This document shows positions 56,961 through 64,000 of a DNA stretch of 64,000 nt, piece by piece. Position 1 is the stretch's first letter, and every line of letters starts with the position of its first letter. The position numbers and the translations under genes are program-made. Source of the stretch: Haloterrigena salifodinae (GTDB lineage Archaea > Halobacteriota > Halobacteria > Halobacteriales > Natrialbaceae); contig NZ_RQWN01000001.1 of assembly GCF_003977755.1 (NCBI RefSeq), positions 62,001 through 126,000 on the forward strand, read 5' to 3'. The notes below the pieces were generated by a model. That model was not told the DNA's origin, ran no database searches, and saw only the letters and a program-made list of their open reading frames with translations.

Positions 56961-58169
56961 ATGGACCACCATGGTGAGTACTCGATGATACGACACAATA
57001 GCCAGTCCGACAGGAATCGGTTCGCAACCATTGCAGTCGGCGCAGCTGAAACTGAAACACATCCTCACAGGGATGGAACGAACGACGTCGTCCCGCCGAT
57101 CCACCTCTCGAGTACGTTCGAGTGGGCAAGCGGAAAGGATGCCAATGAACACGACTATTCGCGCGAGAGCAATCCGACGCGGGCAGCCCTCGAAGAGCAG
57201 TTAGCTCGCCTTGAAGGCGGTGAACATGCGCTGGCGTTCGCCTCCGGAATGGCCGCCACATCGACGACGATGCTGTCGCTAGTCCCCCCGGGAGGTCACG
57301 TCGTCTCCTCGGACTCCATCTATAGCGGAACCGAAAAACTGCTCACGGAACACATGGCCGGACATCTCGACGTTAACATCGACTTCGTTGACGCCCGTGA
57401 CCCCGATAACGTCGCCGATGCAGTCAATGCGGACACTGACCTGATCTGGGCAGAAACACCGTCGAATCCCTTGATTAGGTTGTGCGATGTCCAAACGATA
57501 GCCGACATGGCCGATGACCACGGTTCCCTGTTCGGTGTGGACAGTACCTTTGCGAGTCCGTACTATCAAGCCCCACTCGAACTGGGTGCCGACATCGTCG
57601 TTCACAGCACCACCAAGTACCTCAACGGACACTCCGACTCGATAGGTGGTGCCGTTATCACTGACGATAGTGGGGTTTTCGAGCAATTATCGTTCGCACA
57701 GCGGGTTGGGCTTGGGAATATGCTTTCGCCGTTCGACTGCTACCTTGTTGCGCGAGGTATCAAGACGCTACCAGCGCGGATGGAACACCACGAGAAGAAC
57801 GCAATGACAGTTGCGCGGTTCCTCGAAAGCCATGATCGAGTCGCTCGTGTCCACTATCCGGGTCTTGAGAGCCACCCGCAACACGATCTTGCGAGCGAAC
57901 AGATGTCGGGGTACAGCGGGATGCTGTCCTTCGAGTTTGACGGCACACTCATCGAACTTGAGGCGTTCATTGAGGGGCTTGAGGTATTCACGCCGGGAGC
58001 TAGTCTCGGTGGGGTCGAGAGCCTTGTTGAGGTGCCGTCACTAATGATTCCCGACAAGTTCAGCCGTAGTGAGGATTCAGCGGAGATTCCTGAGACGTTA
58101 GTCCGGGTATCCGTTGGCCTCGAAAACGCCGATGACCTCTGCGAGGACCTTCGGAAGGCGCTACCGTAG
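56961..58169 (+). CDS. Trans-sulfuration PLP enzyme (cystathionine gamma-synthase/lyase family)
   Basis: 402 residues from ATG 56961; ATG 56985 is an alternative. PLP-fold motifs: GGEHALAFASGMAATSTTML, SDSIYSGT, the PLP Lys in VVHSTTKYLNGHSD, and NRSNPTR-like SRESNPTRAALEEQLARLE near the N-terminus. Typical of gamma-synthase, gamma-lyase and methionine gamma-lyase; the reaction cannot be fixed. Third positions are less GC-biased than in neighbours, matching foreign origin. It is flanked by a monooxygenase and a MOSC gene, hinting at sulfur-compound handling. Confidence 0.85.
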   Translation: MDHHGEYSMIRHNSQSDRNRFATIAVGAAETETHPHRDGTNDVVPPIHLSSTFEWASGKDANEHDYSRESNPTRAALEEQLARLEGGEHALAFASGMAATSTTMLSLVPPGGHVVSSDSIYSGTEKLLTEHMAGHLDVNIDFVDARDPDNVADAVNADTDLIWAETPSNPLIRLCDVQTIADMADDHGSLFGVDSTFASPYYQAPLELGADIVVHSTTKYLNGHSDSIGGAVITDDSGVFEQLSFAQRVGLGNMLSPFDCYLVARGIKTLPARMEHHEKNAMTVARFLESHDRVARVHYPGLESHPQHDLASEQMSGYSGMLSFEFDGTLIELEAFIEGLEVFTPGASLGGVESLVEVPSLMIPDKFSRSEDSAEIPETLVRVSVGLENADDLCEDLRKALP

Positions 58170-58279
58170 GCACATCCCCCTCTCCTCCCGACGTCCCGAT
58201 CCGCAAGCGGGTCGATTGGCCATCAGATGTGGCAGCCGCAAGCAGGAATACGGACTGTTTATAAACGAGAGAGTTCGGA

Positions 58280-58771
58280 TTATTCGAGCGGTTCGATTAC
58301 GTCTCCTGCACGAATCATCCCATCTTCGAGAATGTCTACTCGGAGTCCACCTCTGTGGATAAGTGCCTGCAATACGCCGTCCTGAGTGATGCGCTGAAGA
58401 TGATTACAGGGTTCACACAGTCTATCCCCTTGACAGATGGCATCACCAACTCGGAATCGTTGTCCAACGAGATGATTGAGTGCGACATCACGGGTTTCGA
58501 TGTTTCGTCGGTGTTCTCCCGGTGCGAGGTCGATTCCCGCTTCACGTTCAATTGCTGTTACAGCCTCTTGCTCGATCAGCGTGAGGTCGTACCCATCGTG
58601 GCGTTCCTCATCTGGCTCCCACTCGACGAAGGTTCCCGTCTCTATCTCGCTAAAGTAGCGATCACCCCGGAGTCCCTTTCCGGCAACTGCTTCAACGTCG
58701 GTCTGCTCTTCCATCTCTGCTTCGGCTTCAGGTGCGATGAAAATCCGTTCGACAGTTCCACTCCCGGTCAT
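58280..58771 (-). CDS. MOSC domain protein
   Basis: 163 residues. The MOSC fold is shown by VEAVAGKGLRGDRYFSE (GxxGDRYF signature) and the conserved Cys region DRLCEPCNHLQRITQDGVL; the acidic GTFVEWEPDEERHDGYDL is characteristic of short MOSC proteins such as YiiM/YuaD. MOSC proteins carry or transfer sulfur, often to molybdenum cofactor substrates or reducible amidoximes. A lone MOSC domain next to a PLP sulfur enzyme suggests a shared sulfur pathway. Confidence 0.88.
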   Translation of the reverse strand: MTGSGTVERIFIAPEAEAEMEEQTDVEAVAGKGLRGDRYFSEIETGTFVEWEPDEERHDGYDLTLIEQEAVTAIEREAGIDLAPGEHRRNIETRDVALNHLVGQRFRVGDAICQGDRLCEPCNHLQRITQDGVLQALIHRGGLRVDILEDGMIRAGDVIEPLE

Positions 58772-58891
58772 ATGTGCGATATGCGTTTAGCACAGTATAA
58801 ACACTCATACACGGGTGTTGTTGACAAGTAACTCAGCGATATACCCGCATCTGTACTTAGCGAATCGTCCAACTCAGTTTCAGATGGGATT

Positions 58892-58924
58892 TTGAATAAA
58901 GAAACCGCGCTACTATCTACTGAT
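58892..58924 (-). repeat. Terminal repeat C, inverted partner of repeat B
   Basis: Read on the minus strand: ATCAGTAGATAGTAGCG then GGTTTCTTTATTCAA. It lies 53 bp beyond the korB stop, with the ATCAGTAG end facing korB and the T-rich end facing the cargo, exactly mirroring repeat B. Confidence 0.75.
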
Positions 58925-58976
58925 AGTACCGTCGCTACTTCGGTAGCGCGCGAAAAAGACGAAAATTCGTCGGCCG

Positions 58977-59840
58977 TTAGTAGAACTCGCGGACGAGGTC
59001 CATCGCGTCGTCGGGCGCGCCGTCGGGGATCTCGGACATGTCCTCGGTGACGCCGTGTTTCTCGTGGTACGGGACGGAGTTCTCGTCCTGGTACATGACG
59101 CCCTGGTACTCCTTGTCGCTGTCGAGGATAACTTCCTTGGCGGCCTCGTAGTCGTTCGGGTCGTGACCTTCGTCCTGGAGGTCGACGAGGTTGTCGCGGA
59201 AGTAGTCGTAGGTGTCGACGTCGTTGAACGTGACGCAGGGGCTGAAGACGTTGACGAAGCCGAAGCCGTCGTGTTCGATCGCTTCCTGGATGATCTCCTG
59301 GTGGCGCAGGGCGTCGGAGGCGAACGACTGGGCGATGAACGAGGCGCCCGAGGCCAGCGCCAGGGCCAGCGGATTGACCGGCGGCTGCTTGGGGCCTTCG
59401 GGGGTCGTCGACGTCTCGAAGTCGGACCGCGAGGTCGGCGAGGCCTGCCCCTTCGTCAGGCCGTAGATGCGGTTGTCCATGACGACGTAGGACATGTCGA
59501 CGTTCCGGCGGACGGCGTGGACGAAGTGGCCGGCGCCGATCGAGTAGCCGTCACCGTCCCCGCCGGCGACCATCACTTCGATGTCCGGACGGGCCATCTT
59601 GACGCCGGTGCCGACCGGAAGCGCACGGCCGTGGACCCCGTGGAGGGCGTAGCTGTGCATGTACGTCCCGATCTTGCCGGAACAGCCGATCCCGGCGACC
59701 ACGAACGTGTTGTCGGGGTCGTTGCCGGTTTCGGCGAGGGCTTTCATCATGCCGTTCATCGTCCCGAAGTCGCCGCATCCGGGACACCAGGTCGGCTGCT
59801 TGTCGGATTTGAAGTCGGTGAATCGTACGTCTGAGCTCAT
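58977..59840 (-). CDS. korB: 2-oxoacid:ferredoxin oxidoreductase beta subunit
   Basis: 287 residues. Fe-S/TPP subunit: PTWCPGCGDFG (Cys19, Cys22) and AGIGCSGKIG for the cluster and TPP site, then GDGDGYSIGAGHFVHA and DNRIYGLTKGQ (GDG-N TPP motif). With KorA it oxidises a 2-oxo acid (probably 2-oxoglutarate or pyruvate) to acyl-CoA, reducing ferredoxin. Overlaps korA by one base (TAATG). Typical haloarchaeal POR/KOR length. Its 3' end lies just left of repeat C. Confidence 0.95.
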   Translation of the reverse strand: MSSDVRFTDFKSDKQPTWCPGCGDFGTMNGMMKALAETGNDPDNTFVVAGIGCSGKIGTYMHSYALHGVHGRALPVGTGVKMARPDIEVMVAGGDGDGYSIGAGHFVHAVRRNVDMSYVVMDNRIYGLTKGQASPTSRSDFETSTTPEGPKQPPVNPLALALASGASFIAQSFASDALRHQEIIQEAIEHDGFGFVNVFSPCVTFNDVDTYDYFRDNLVDLQDEGHDPNDYEAAKEVILDSDKEYQGVMYQDENSVPYHEKHGVTEDMSEIPDGAPDDAMDLVREFY

Positions 59841-61597
59841 TATGCAGGCACCTCCGCGGAGAGTTGCTCGGTGATCTGTTCGGCGAGTTCGTCCGCCTTG
59901 AAGCGGACGCCGGTGTACTTGTTGATGCGCTTGACGCGGGTAAGTACGTCGTGTTCGATCAGGTCGGCGAACTGGCCGGTCGCGTTACACTCGACGACGA
60001 TCACGTCGTCGGCGGCCTCGATCTCCTCCGAGAGGTCGGGCCGCGGGAAGATGTAGGGCACCGAGATTACGCGGACGTCGATGCCGTCCTCCTCGAGGTA
60101 TTCGAGCGCTTCGACGAGCGCGCCCTCGTTCGAGCCCCACGAGATGATGAGATTGTCGGCGTCTTCGTCACCGAACTCGCGGTAGTCCCAGTCCTCTTGC
60201 TCCTGGGCGGTCTCGACCTTTCGGTAGCGCTTGTCGACCTGCTGGACGCGTTCGTCCTGATCCTCGGTCCGGCGACCGAGTTCATCGTGCTCGAGGCCGG
60301 TAGACATGTGAGCGCCGTCGGCCGTGCCGGGGATCGCGCGCGGGCTGACGCCGTCGTCGGTGACGGCGTGGGCGCGGAAGTGACCCTGCGCGTCGAGCCA
60401 CTCGTCGACCTCCTCGTCGTCGTCAACGAGCTTGCCGCGGTCGATCTCGACGTCGTCCATGTCGAAGGCTTCCGGCGGGAACGTCTGCTCGGTGACGGAC
60501 ATCGCCAGGTCCGAGACCAGGAACACCGGCGTCTGGTACTTCTCGGCGAGGTTGAACGCCTCGACGGTCTTCCAGAAGCACTCGGTGATCGACGTCGGCG
60601 TGATGACGAACCGCGGCACCTCGCCGTGGCCGCCGTACAGCGCCATGTTGAGGTCGCCCTGTTCCTGCTTCGTCGGCATCCCCGTCGAGGGGCCCGAACG
60701 CTGGACGTCGGCGATGACCAGCGGCGTCTCGCTGGTCGCGACCAGACCGAACGTCTCGGTCATCAGGTCGATCCCGGCGCCGGACGTCGCGGTCATGGCT
60801 CGAGCGCCCGCTCGCGCGCCGCCGAGCGCCATGTTGATCGCCGACAGCTCGTCCTCGGCCTGAACGACGTGGCCGCCGTAGTCCTCGATCCGGCCCGTCA
60901 GGTACTCCATGATCGAGGTCGCGGGCGTGATCGGGTAGCCGGCGTAGAACCGGCAGCCGGCGGCGATCGCACCCATGCCGATGGCCTCGTTGCCGTTGAG
61001 CAGGACGTAGTCGTTGTCCGTGGTCTCGACGCTATAGCCGAGATGATCGAGGTCGTAGTTCTCCGCGACGTACTCCTGTCCGAGGCGCGCGGCCTCCTTG
61101 TTGTTCTCGACGATCTGCGAGCCCTTGCCGCCGAAGCGCTTCTCGAGGGCTTCGTCCAAGTACTCGACGTCGAAGTCGGTGATCTCACACGCGGCGCCGA
61201 GCGCGACGATGTTGCGCATGATCGCGCCGCCGGCGTCCTCGGCCAGCGACTTCAGCGGGACGTCGACCGCCGTCATCTCGTCGGGGATCTCGGCCTCCCA
61301 GGAGCGCTCGCCGTCGTAAATAATGGCGCTCCCGTCGTGGAGTTCGTCGAGATTCTCGTCGATCGTTCGCTGCGTGAGCGCGACCAAGATATCCAGGCGA
61401 TCGACAACGCTCTGGACCTCCTCGACGGAGGTTCGAATCTTGTAGGCTGTGTAGCCGCCGCGGATACGCGACGCGAAGTCTTTCGACGTGAATACGTGCC
61501 GTCCCGCTCGGGCGAGTGCCTGAGCGAAGATCTTACCCGTGGAGTCGATACCGTCCCCGGCCTCGCCTCCAACCGCCCAGTTGAGGTCCTCAGCCAT
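59840..61597 (-). CDS. korA: 2-oxoacid:ferredoxin oxidoreductase alpha subunit (gamma-alpha fusion)
   Basis: 585 residues from ATG 61597. Residues 1-190 are the gamma domain (GGEAGDGIDSTGKIFAQAL ... VIYDGERSWEAEIP), followed by the alpha TPP-binding part: GNEAIGMGAIAAGCRFYAGY, PITPATSIMEYLTGRIED, and the C-terminal VSWGSNEGALVEAL / RINKYTGVRFKADEL. This fused gamma-alpha layout is the haloarchaeal form. CoA-dependent oxidation of 2-oxo acids with ferredoxin as acceptor. The longer upstream frame is unsupported. Confidence 0.95.
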   Translation of the reverse strand: MAEDLNWAVGGEAGDGIDSTGKIFAQALARAGRHVFTSKDFASRIRGGYTAYKIRTSVEEVQSVVDRLDILVALTQRTIDENLDELHDGSAIIYDGERSWEAEIPDEMTAVDVPLKSLAEDAGGAIMRNIVALGAACEITDFDVEYLDEALEKRFGGKGSQIVENNKEAARLGQEYVAENYDLDHLGYSVETTDNDYVLLNGNEAIGMGAIAAGCRFYAGYPITPATSIMEYLTGRIEDYGGHVVQAEDELSAINMALGGARAGARAMTATSGAGIDLMTETFGLVATSETPLVIADVQRSGPSTGMPTKQEQGDLNMALYGGHGEVPRFVITPTSITECFWKTVEAFNLAEKYQTPVFLVSDLAMSVTEQTFPPEAFDMDDVEIDRGKLVDDDEEVDEWLDAQGHFRAHAVTDDGVSPRAIPGTADGAHMSTGLEHDELGRRTEDQDERVQQVDKRYRKVETAQEQEDWDYREFGDEDADNLIISWGSNEGALVEALEYLEEDGIDVRVISVPYIFPRPDLSEEIEAADDVIVVECNATGQFADLIEHDVLTRVKRINKYTGVRFKADELAEQITEQLSAEVPA

Positions 61598-61898
61598 GTT
61601 ATGCCGACCCTTGCTCCCAGTAAATGAAAAGGCTTCTGAAAGCATAGCCGGACCTCCGCAACAGTCGCCGTTATGTCCGGGGCTAAGCGACAGTTTTCAT
61701 TACTCAGTATCGAATTAATACGAGAATCGGAATACGAGACCGACTGCCGAAATCGCCGGGAAGCGACGCTGTGCCCGATCTATCATGATGTATTTCTCAG
61801 TACCTGACGCAGATCGAGCCGGCGCTTTTCGAGGACCGCTACCGACGGCCCGCCGGGGAACGGAACGCCTTTTCGACCGGCCGTTAAACGTGGTCGAC
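61598..61898. other. 301-bp divergent promoter region of korA and the flavin reductase
   Basis: Contains an AT-rich stretch (CAGTTTTCATTACTC then AGTATCGAATTAATACG) at 61691-61722 that may carry promoter elements. No gene or RNA is supported. Confidence 0.45.
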
Positions 61899-62573
61899 AT
61901 GCCAATCGAGGGGACGCCAGTCACCGTCGAATCGATCCGCGAAGTAGGCCCCGACACCGTCGCGCTCGAACTCGAGACGCCGGACGAGTTCGACGCCCGC
62001 CCCGGCCAGTTCGTTCTACTCCGGGCTGCGCCTCGTGACGTCGACGAAGACGAGACGGTCGACGACGACGAGGTCGTCATGCGCCACTACACGCTCTCGT
62101 CCCCATCGGTCGGCGAGACCTTCGAGATCACGGTCGGGATCGACCCCGAGGGCGATCTCTCGCCGTGGCTGGCCGACCTCGAGGGCGGCGAGACCGTCCA
62201 CGTTGAGGGCCCGTTCGGGACGATCACCTACGAGGACGACGAGGACGTCGTCGCCGTCGCGGGCGGCCCGGGCGTCGGCCCCGCGGTCGCTATCGCCGAG
62301 GCGGCCCACGAGTCGGGCCACGACGCGGTCGTCATCTATCGGGCCGACGCGCCGGCCCACACCGATCGCCTCGAGGCCCTCGAGGACGCGGGCGCGGACG
62401 TCGTCGTTCTCGACGGCGACGACGACGCGGGGCTCGAGGACGCGCTCGAGAGCCACCTCGAGGACGGTCGGGTCTATGCGTTCGGCTTCGAGGACTTCGT
62501 GACGCTCGTCGCGGACACCATCGAGGACGCCGGCGGAGATCCCGACGAGGCGCTGATCGAGAACTTCGGCTAA
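61899..62573 (+). CDS. FAD/NAD(P)-binding ferredoxin reductase-like protein
   Basis: 224 residues from ATG 61899. A FAD domain shows the RxYTLSSP motif (HYTLSSPSVGE) near residue 65 and PGQFVLLR; the NAD(P) half has VVAVAGGPGVGPAVAI. A compact flavin reductase of the ferredoxin-NADP reductase superfamily without an Fe-S domain. It could link ferredoxin or flavin to NAD(P)H. Divergent from korA, so reducing equivalents from KorAB may flow to it; this is inference. Confidence 0.88.
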   Translation: MPIEGTPVTVESIREVGPDTVALELETPDEFDARPGQFVLLRAAPRDVDEDETVDDDEVVMRHYTLSSPSVGETFEITVGIDPEGDLSPWLADLEGGETVHVEGPFGTITYEDDEDVVAVAGGPGVGPAVAIAEAAHESGHDAVVIYRADAPAHTDRLEALEDAGADVVVLDGDDDAGLEDALESHLEDGRVYAFGFEDFVTLVADTIEDAGGDPDEALIENFG

Positions 62574-62661
62574 GGGCCGAGCGCGTCGGATGAGTGGCTC
62601 AAAAGGGCGACCGGTCGCTCGCAAGCAGTGAGTCTACGCGCGCCCGCGTGTTAGCGCGGCT

Positions 62662-63051
62662 ATGGTTGACGAGGACCTCGAACTCGAGCGCGACATTGGC
62701 GAGGCGACGATCGTGTACGACGAACCCGACGAAACCGTCCGGAAGTCGGTGCCTAACGAACATATCGCCTACTTCCAGGACCACTGGATCATCAAGACCG
62801 GCGAGGACGACGAGGGGCGGGATATCGTCCGCCGGGTTCCGGCCCAGCGCGTCCACTACGTCGAGCGCACCGTCGACGAGTTTGCCGAGGAAGTCGAGAC
62901 GCTGGTCGATCAGGTTCAGTCGTTCGCCAGCGACCTCCGGACGAAGATTCCGGTCGGCGGGAGCGGCGGCGGCGAGAGCGAACAGCCGGAACCTCACCGC
63001 ATCGACGTCGACCGCGGCGAACCGGGCGAGAGCGAGAACCGACTCGAGTAG
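62662..63051 (+). CDS. Acidic haloarchaeal protein of unknown function
   Basis: 129 residues with segments LELERDIGEATIVYDEPDET, VPNEHIAYFQDHWIIKTGED, VDEFAEEVETLVDQVQSFAS and a Gly/Ser/Glu-rich tail. A small alpha/beta core is likely. No catalytic residues are recognised. Family not known to me. Confidence 0.7.
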   Translation: MVDEDLELERDIGEATIVYDEPDETVRKSVPNEHIAYFQDHWIIKTGEDDEGRDIVRRVPAQRVHYVERTVDEFAEEVETLVDQVQSFASDLRTKIPVGGSGGGESEQPEPHRIDVDRGEPGESENRLE

Positions 63052-63110
63052 CGTCGATACCCGTCGGTTCCCGCTCGTTCCATTCCATCCCGTTCCGTTC
63101 TGTTTCGCAC

Positions 63111-63494
63111 TCAGTGTTCGACCAGTTCGATCAGAATCCCACCGGTGTCCCTGGGGTGGAGGAACGCGACCGAGTGGCCCCACGCGCCGGGTCGCGGTTC
63201 GTCGTCGATCAACGCGACGTCGTGTTCGCGCGCGGTCTCGAGGGCCCCCTCGATATCTTCGGTCGCGAGCGCGAGGTGATGGATGCCAGCCCCATCGTCC
63301 TCGAGATAGTGCGCGATAGTGCCCTCCTCGAGGGGCTCGAGCAGTTCGAAGTAGCCATCGCCGCACTCGAGGAAGACGACGCGCAGCCCGTCGAACTCCT
63401 CCTCGTGGGCGACCTCGAGGCCGAAGAGGTCACCGTACAGCGCCGCGAGGTCCCGTGCGTCCTCGGTCGCAATCCCTGCGTGATCGAAGTGCAT
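63111..63494 (-). CDS. mce: Methylmalonyl-CoA epimerase (VOC superfamily)
   Basis: 127 residues from ATG 63494 (MHFDHAGIATEDARDLAALY). Vicinal-oxygen-chelate fold: HAGIA at the N-terminus and GIHHLALATEDIEGALETAR, with metal ligands among His4, His and Glu in DGYFELLEP and ILIELVEH. It interconverts (R)- and (S)-methylmalonyl-CoA for propionate or 2-oxoacid catabolism. No mutase gene in the window. Alternative: another VOC lyase of similar size. Confidence 0.9.
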   Translation of the reverse strand: MHFDHAGIATEDARDLAALYGDLFGLEVAHEEEFDGLRVVFLECGDGYFELLEPLEEGTIAHYLEDDGAGIHHLALATEDIEGALETAREHDVALIDDEPRPGAWGHSVAFLHPRDTGGILIELVEH

Positions 63495-63664
63495 CGGTGG
63501 CTCGTTCACCGCGCGCGACAAATAGCGCTGGGATGCCGACAATTCCTCGTCTCCGGTTCGTGACTACCAATGACCGCTCGAGGGACCCAGACGGCGCCGA
63601 ACCGGATGCCTGCCGATAATTTGATCGATATGTTTACAAATTTGAATGAAAATAGTCAGGATAT

Positions 63665-64000
63665 ATGGTCCCCGTCCCCTCCCGTCGAACGGTCCTCCTC
63701 TGCTGTATCGGAGCTAGTCTCTTCGTACTCGTTATCGGACCGTTGAGTCCGTTTTCCGCAACTGACGGTGAGTCAGAGTCCCCGAAACTCTCAGTATCGT
63801 CGTTCGAACATCTCGAAACCGGGTGCAAGGACGATATCGCGACGTACGCGTCAAGCGGACACGGCAACGGGTCGTATACGAGGGTCTCATTCATCGAAAC
63901 GGGTACCGAGACGGCGAACCTCTCCGCACGGACCGAACGGACGTCACCGGTCAGAGCGGACCTAACTACATTCCGTGTCTCCGTCGAATCCACCGGTCAG
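63665..64000 (+). CDS. Partial secreted haloarchaeal protein, truncated by window end
   Basis: From ATG 63665 the frame runs to the last base: a cleavable or anchored signal (VPSRRTVLLCCIGASLFVLV) then FSATDGESESPKLSVSSFEH, KDDIATYASSGHGNG and LSARTERTSPVRADLTTF. Beta-rich and acidic as for exported haloarchaeal proteins. An AT-rich block (ATATGTTTACAAATTTGAAT) upstream holds the promoter. The rest, and any family signature, lies outside the window. Confidence 0.6.
   Translation, partial: MVPVPSRRTVLLCCIGASLFVLVIGPLSPFSATDGESESPKLSVSSFEHLETGCKDDIATYASSGHGNGSYTRVSFIETGTETANLSARTERTSPVRADLTTFRVSVESTGQ

Noticed and set aside
61701..61712. TACTCAGTATCG, shared with the flank of the cassette repeat at 38536
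   Set aside because: Twelve bases without the rest of the repeat (GATCAAGATCGTG); likely chance in an AT-rich promoter.
63114..63563. Plus-strand frame opposite methylmalonyl-CoA epimerase
   Set aside because: Antisense shadow; the minus strand encodes a clear VOC-fold enzyme.
1..64000. CRISPR arrays
   Set aside because: No regularly spaced direct repeats with unique spacers seen; the repeats found are att-like or inverted.
1..64000. Ribosomal RNA genes and a replication origin (Cdc6 with ORB repeats)
   Set aside because: No rRNA-like sequence, no Cdc6/Orc1 gene and no ORB-type repeats were recognised.

Overview
The window is chromosomal DNA of a halophilic archaeon (class Halobacteria). 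The evidence is high GC with strongly acidic predicted proteins, Tat-type lipoprotein signals, HTH_10 (bacterio-opsin-activator type) and DUF7344-like regulators, archaeal TATA boxes placed for leaderless transcripts, and a tRNA-Trp gene with the large box C/D intron typical of haloarchaea. A copper nitrite reductase and the overall gene set would suit the Natrialbales (Natrinema/Haloterrigena relatives), but the genus is only a guess.

Layout. 1-10 kb: acyl-CoA chemistry pair (thiolase plus HMG-CoA-synthase-like/DUF35 protein), nitrite reductase nirK, DHH phosphoesterase, Hsp20 and DJ-1 proteins, small conserved genes. 10.1-10.5 kb: an AT-rich unit with a small membrane protein between inverted repeats. 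10.6-25.5 kb: TetR/MATE pair, cation:proton antiporter, SPFH protein, YcaO enzyme, Na+/solute symporter operon, cytidylate kinase, acyl-CoA synthetase, IMP dehydrogenase. 25.5-28.7 kb: a 100-bp inverted-repeat structure, DUF5794 membrane protein, intron-containing tRNA-Trp, and a decayed integrative element (tRNA 3'-end repeats, frameshifted small genes, nuclease-like pseudogene). 28.7-37.4 kb: regulators, GNAT enzyme, membrane proteins, DUF2267 pseudogene, ferredoxin and an Obg/YchF-type GTPase. 37.4-39.1 kb: a tandem array of three AT-rich cassettes inserted at the GTPase 3' end. 39-56 kb: two sensor kinases, UbiA prenyltransferase, TPP enzyme, FAD oxidase, M14 peptidase, F420-type oxidoreductase, quinone reductase, aminotransferase, and a lipoprotein gene with no canonical start codon. 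56.3-58.9 kb: a lower-GC unit (monooxygenase, trans-sulfuration enzyme, MOSC protein) between inverted repeats. 59-64 kb: 2-oxoacid:ferredoxin oxidoreductase korAB, flavin reductase, methylmalonyl-CoA epimerase, and a partial secreted protein.

Most notable are three kinds of apparent insertion. (i) The GTPase gene is followed by two further copies of its last eight codons plus stop (VIKIVSTN*), differing only at synonymous positions and in the stop codon, plus a degenerate fourth copy. They separate three unrelated small membrane-protein genes, all on the minus strand. This looks like repeated integration at a gene 3' end in which each arriving element restored the C-terminus. (ii) Two AT-rich units with different cargo (10093-10488 and 56278-58924) share the same ~33-bp terminal inverted repeats, oriented identically. 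(iii) tRNA-Trp carries two extra copies of its 3' end, each able to fold as a hairpin, before a decayed element. No integrase or transposase was recognised beside any of them, so movement in trans or loss of the enzyme must be assumed.
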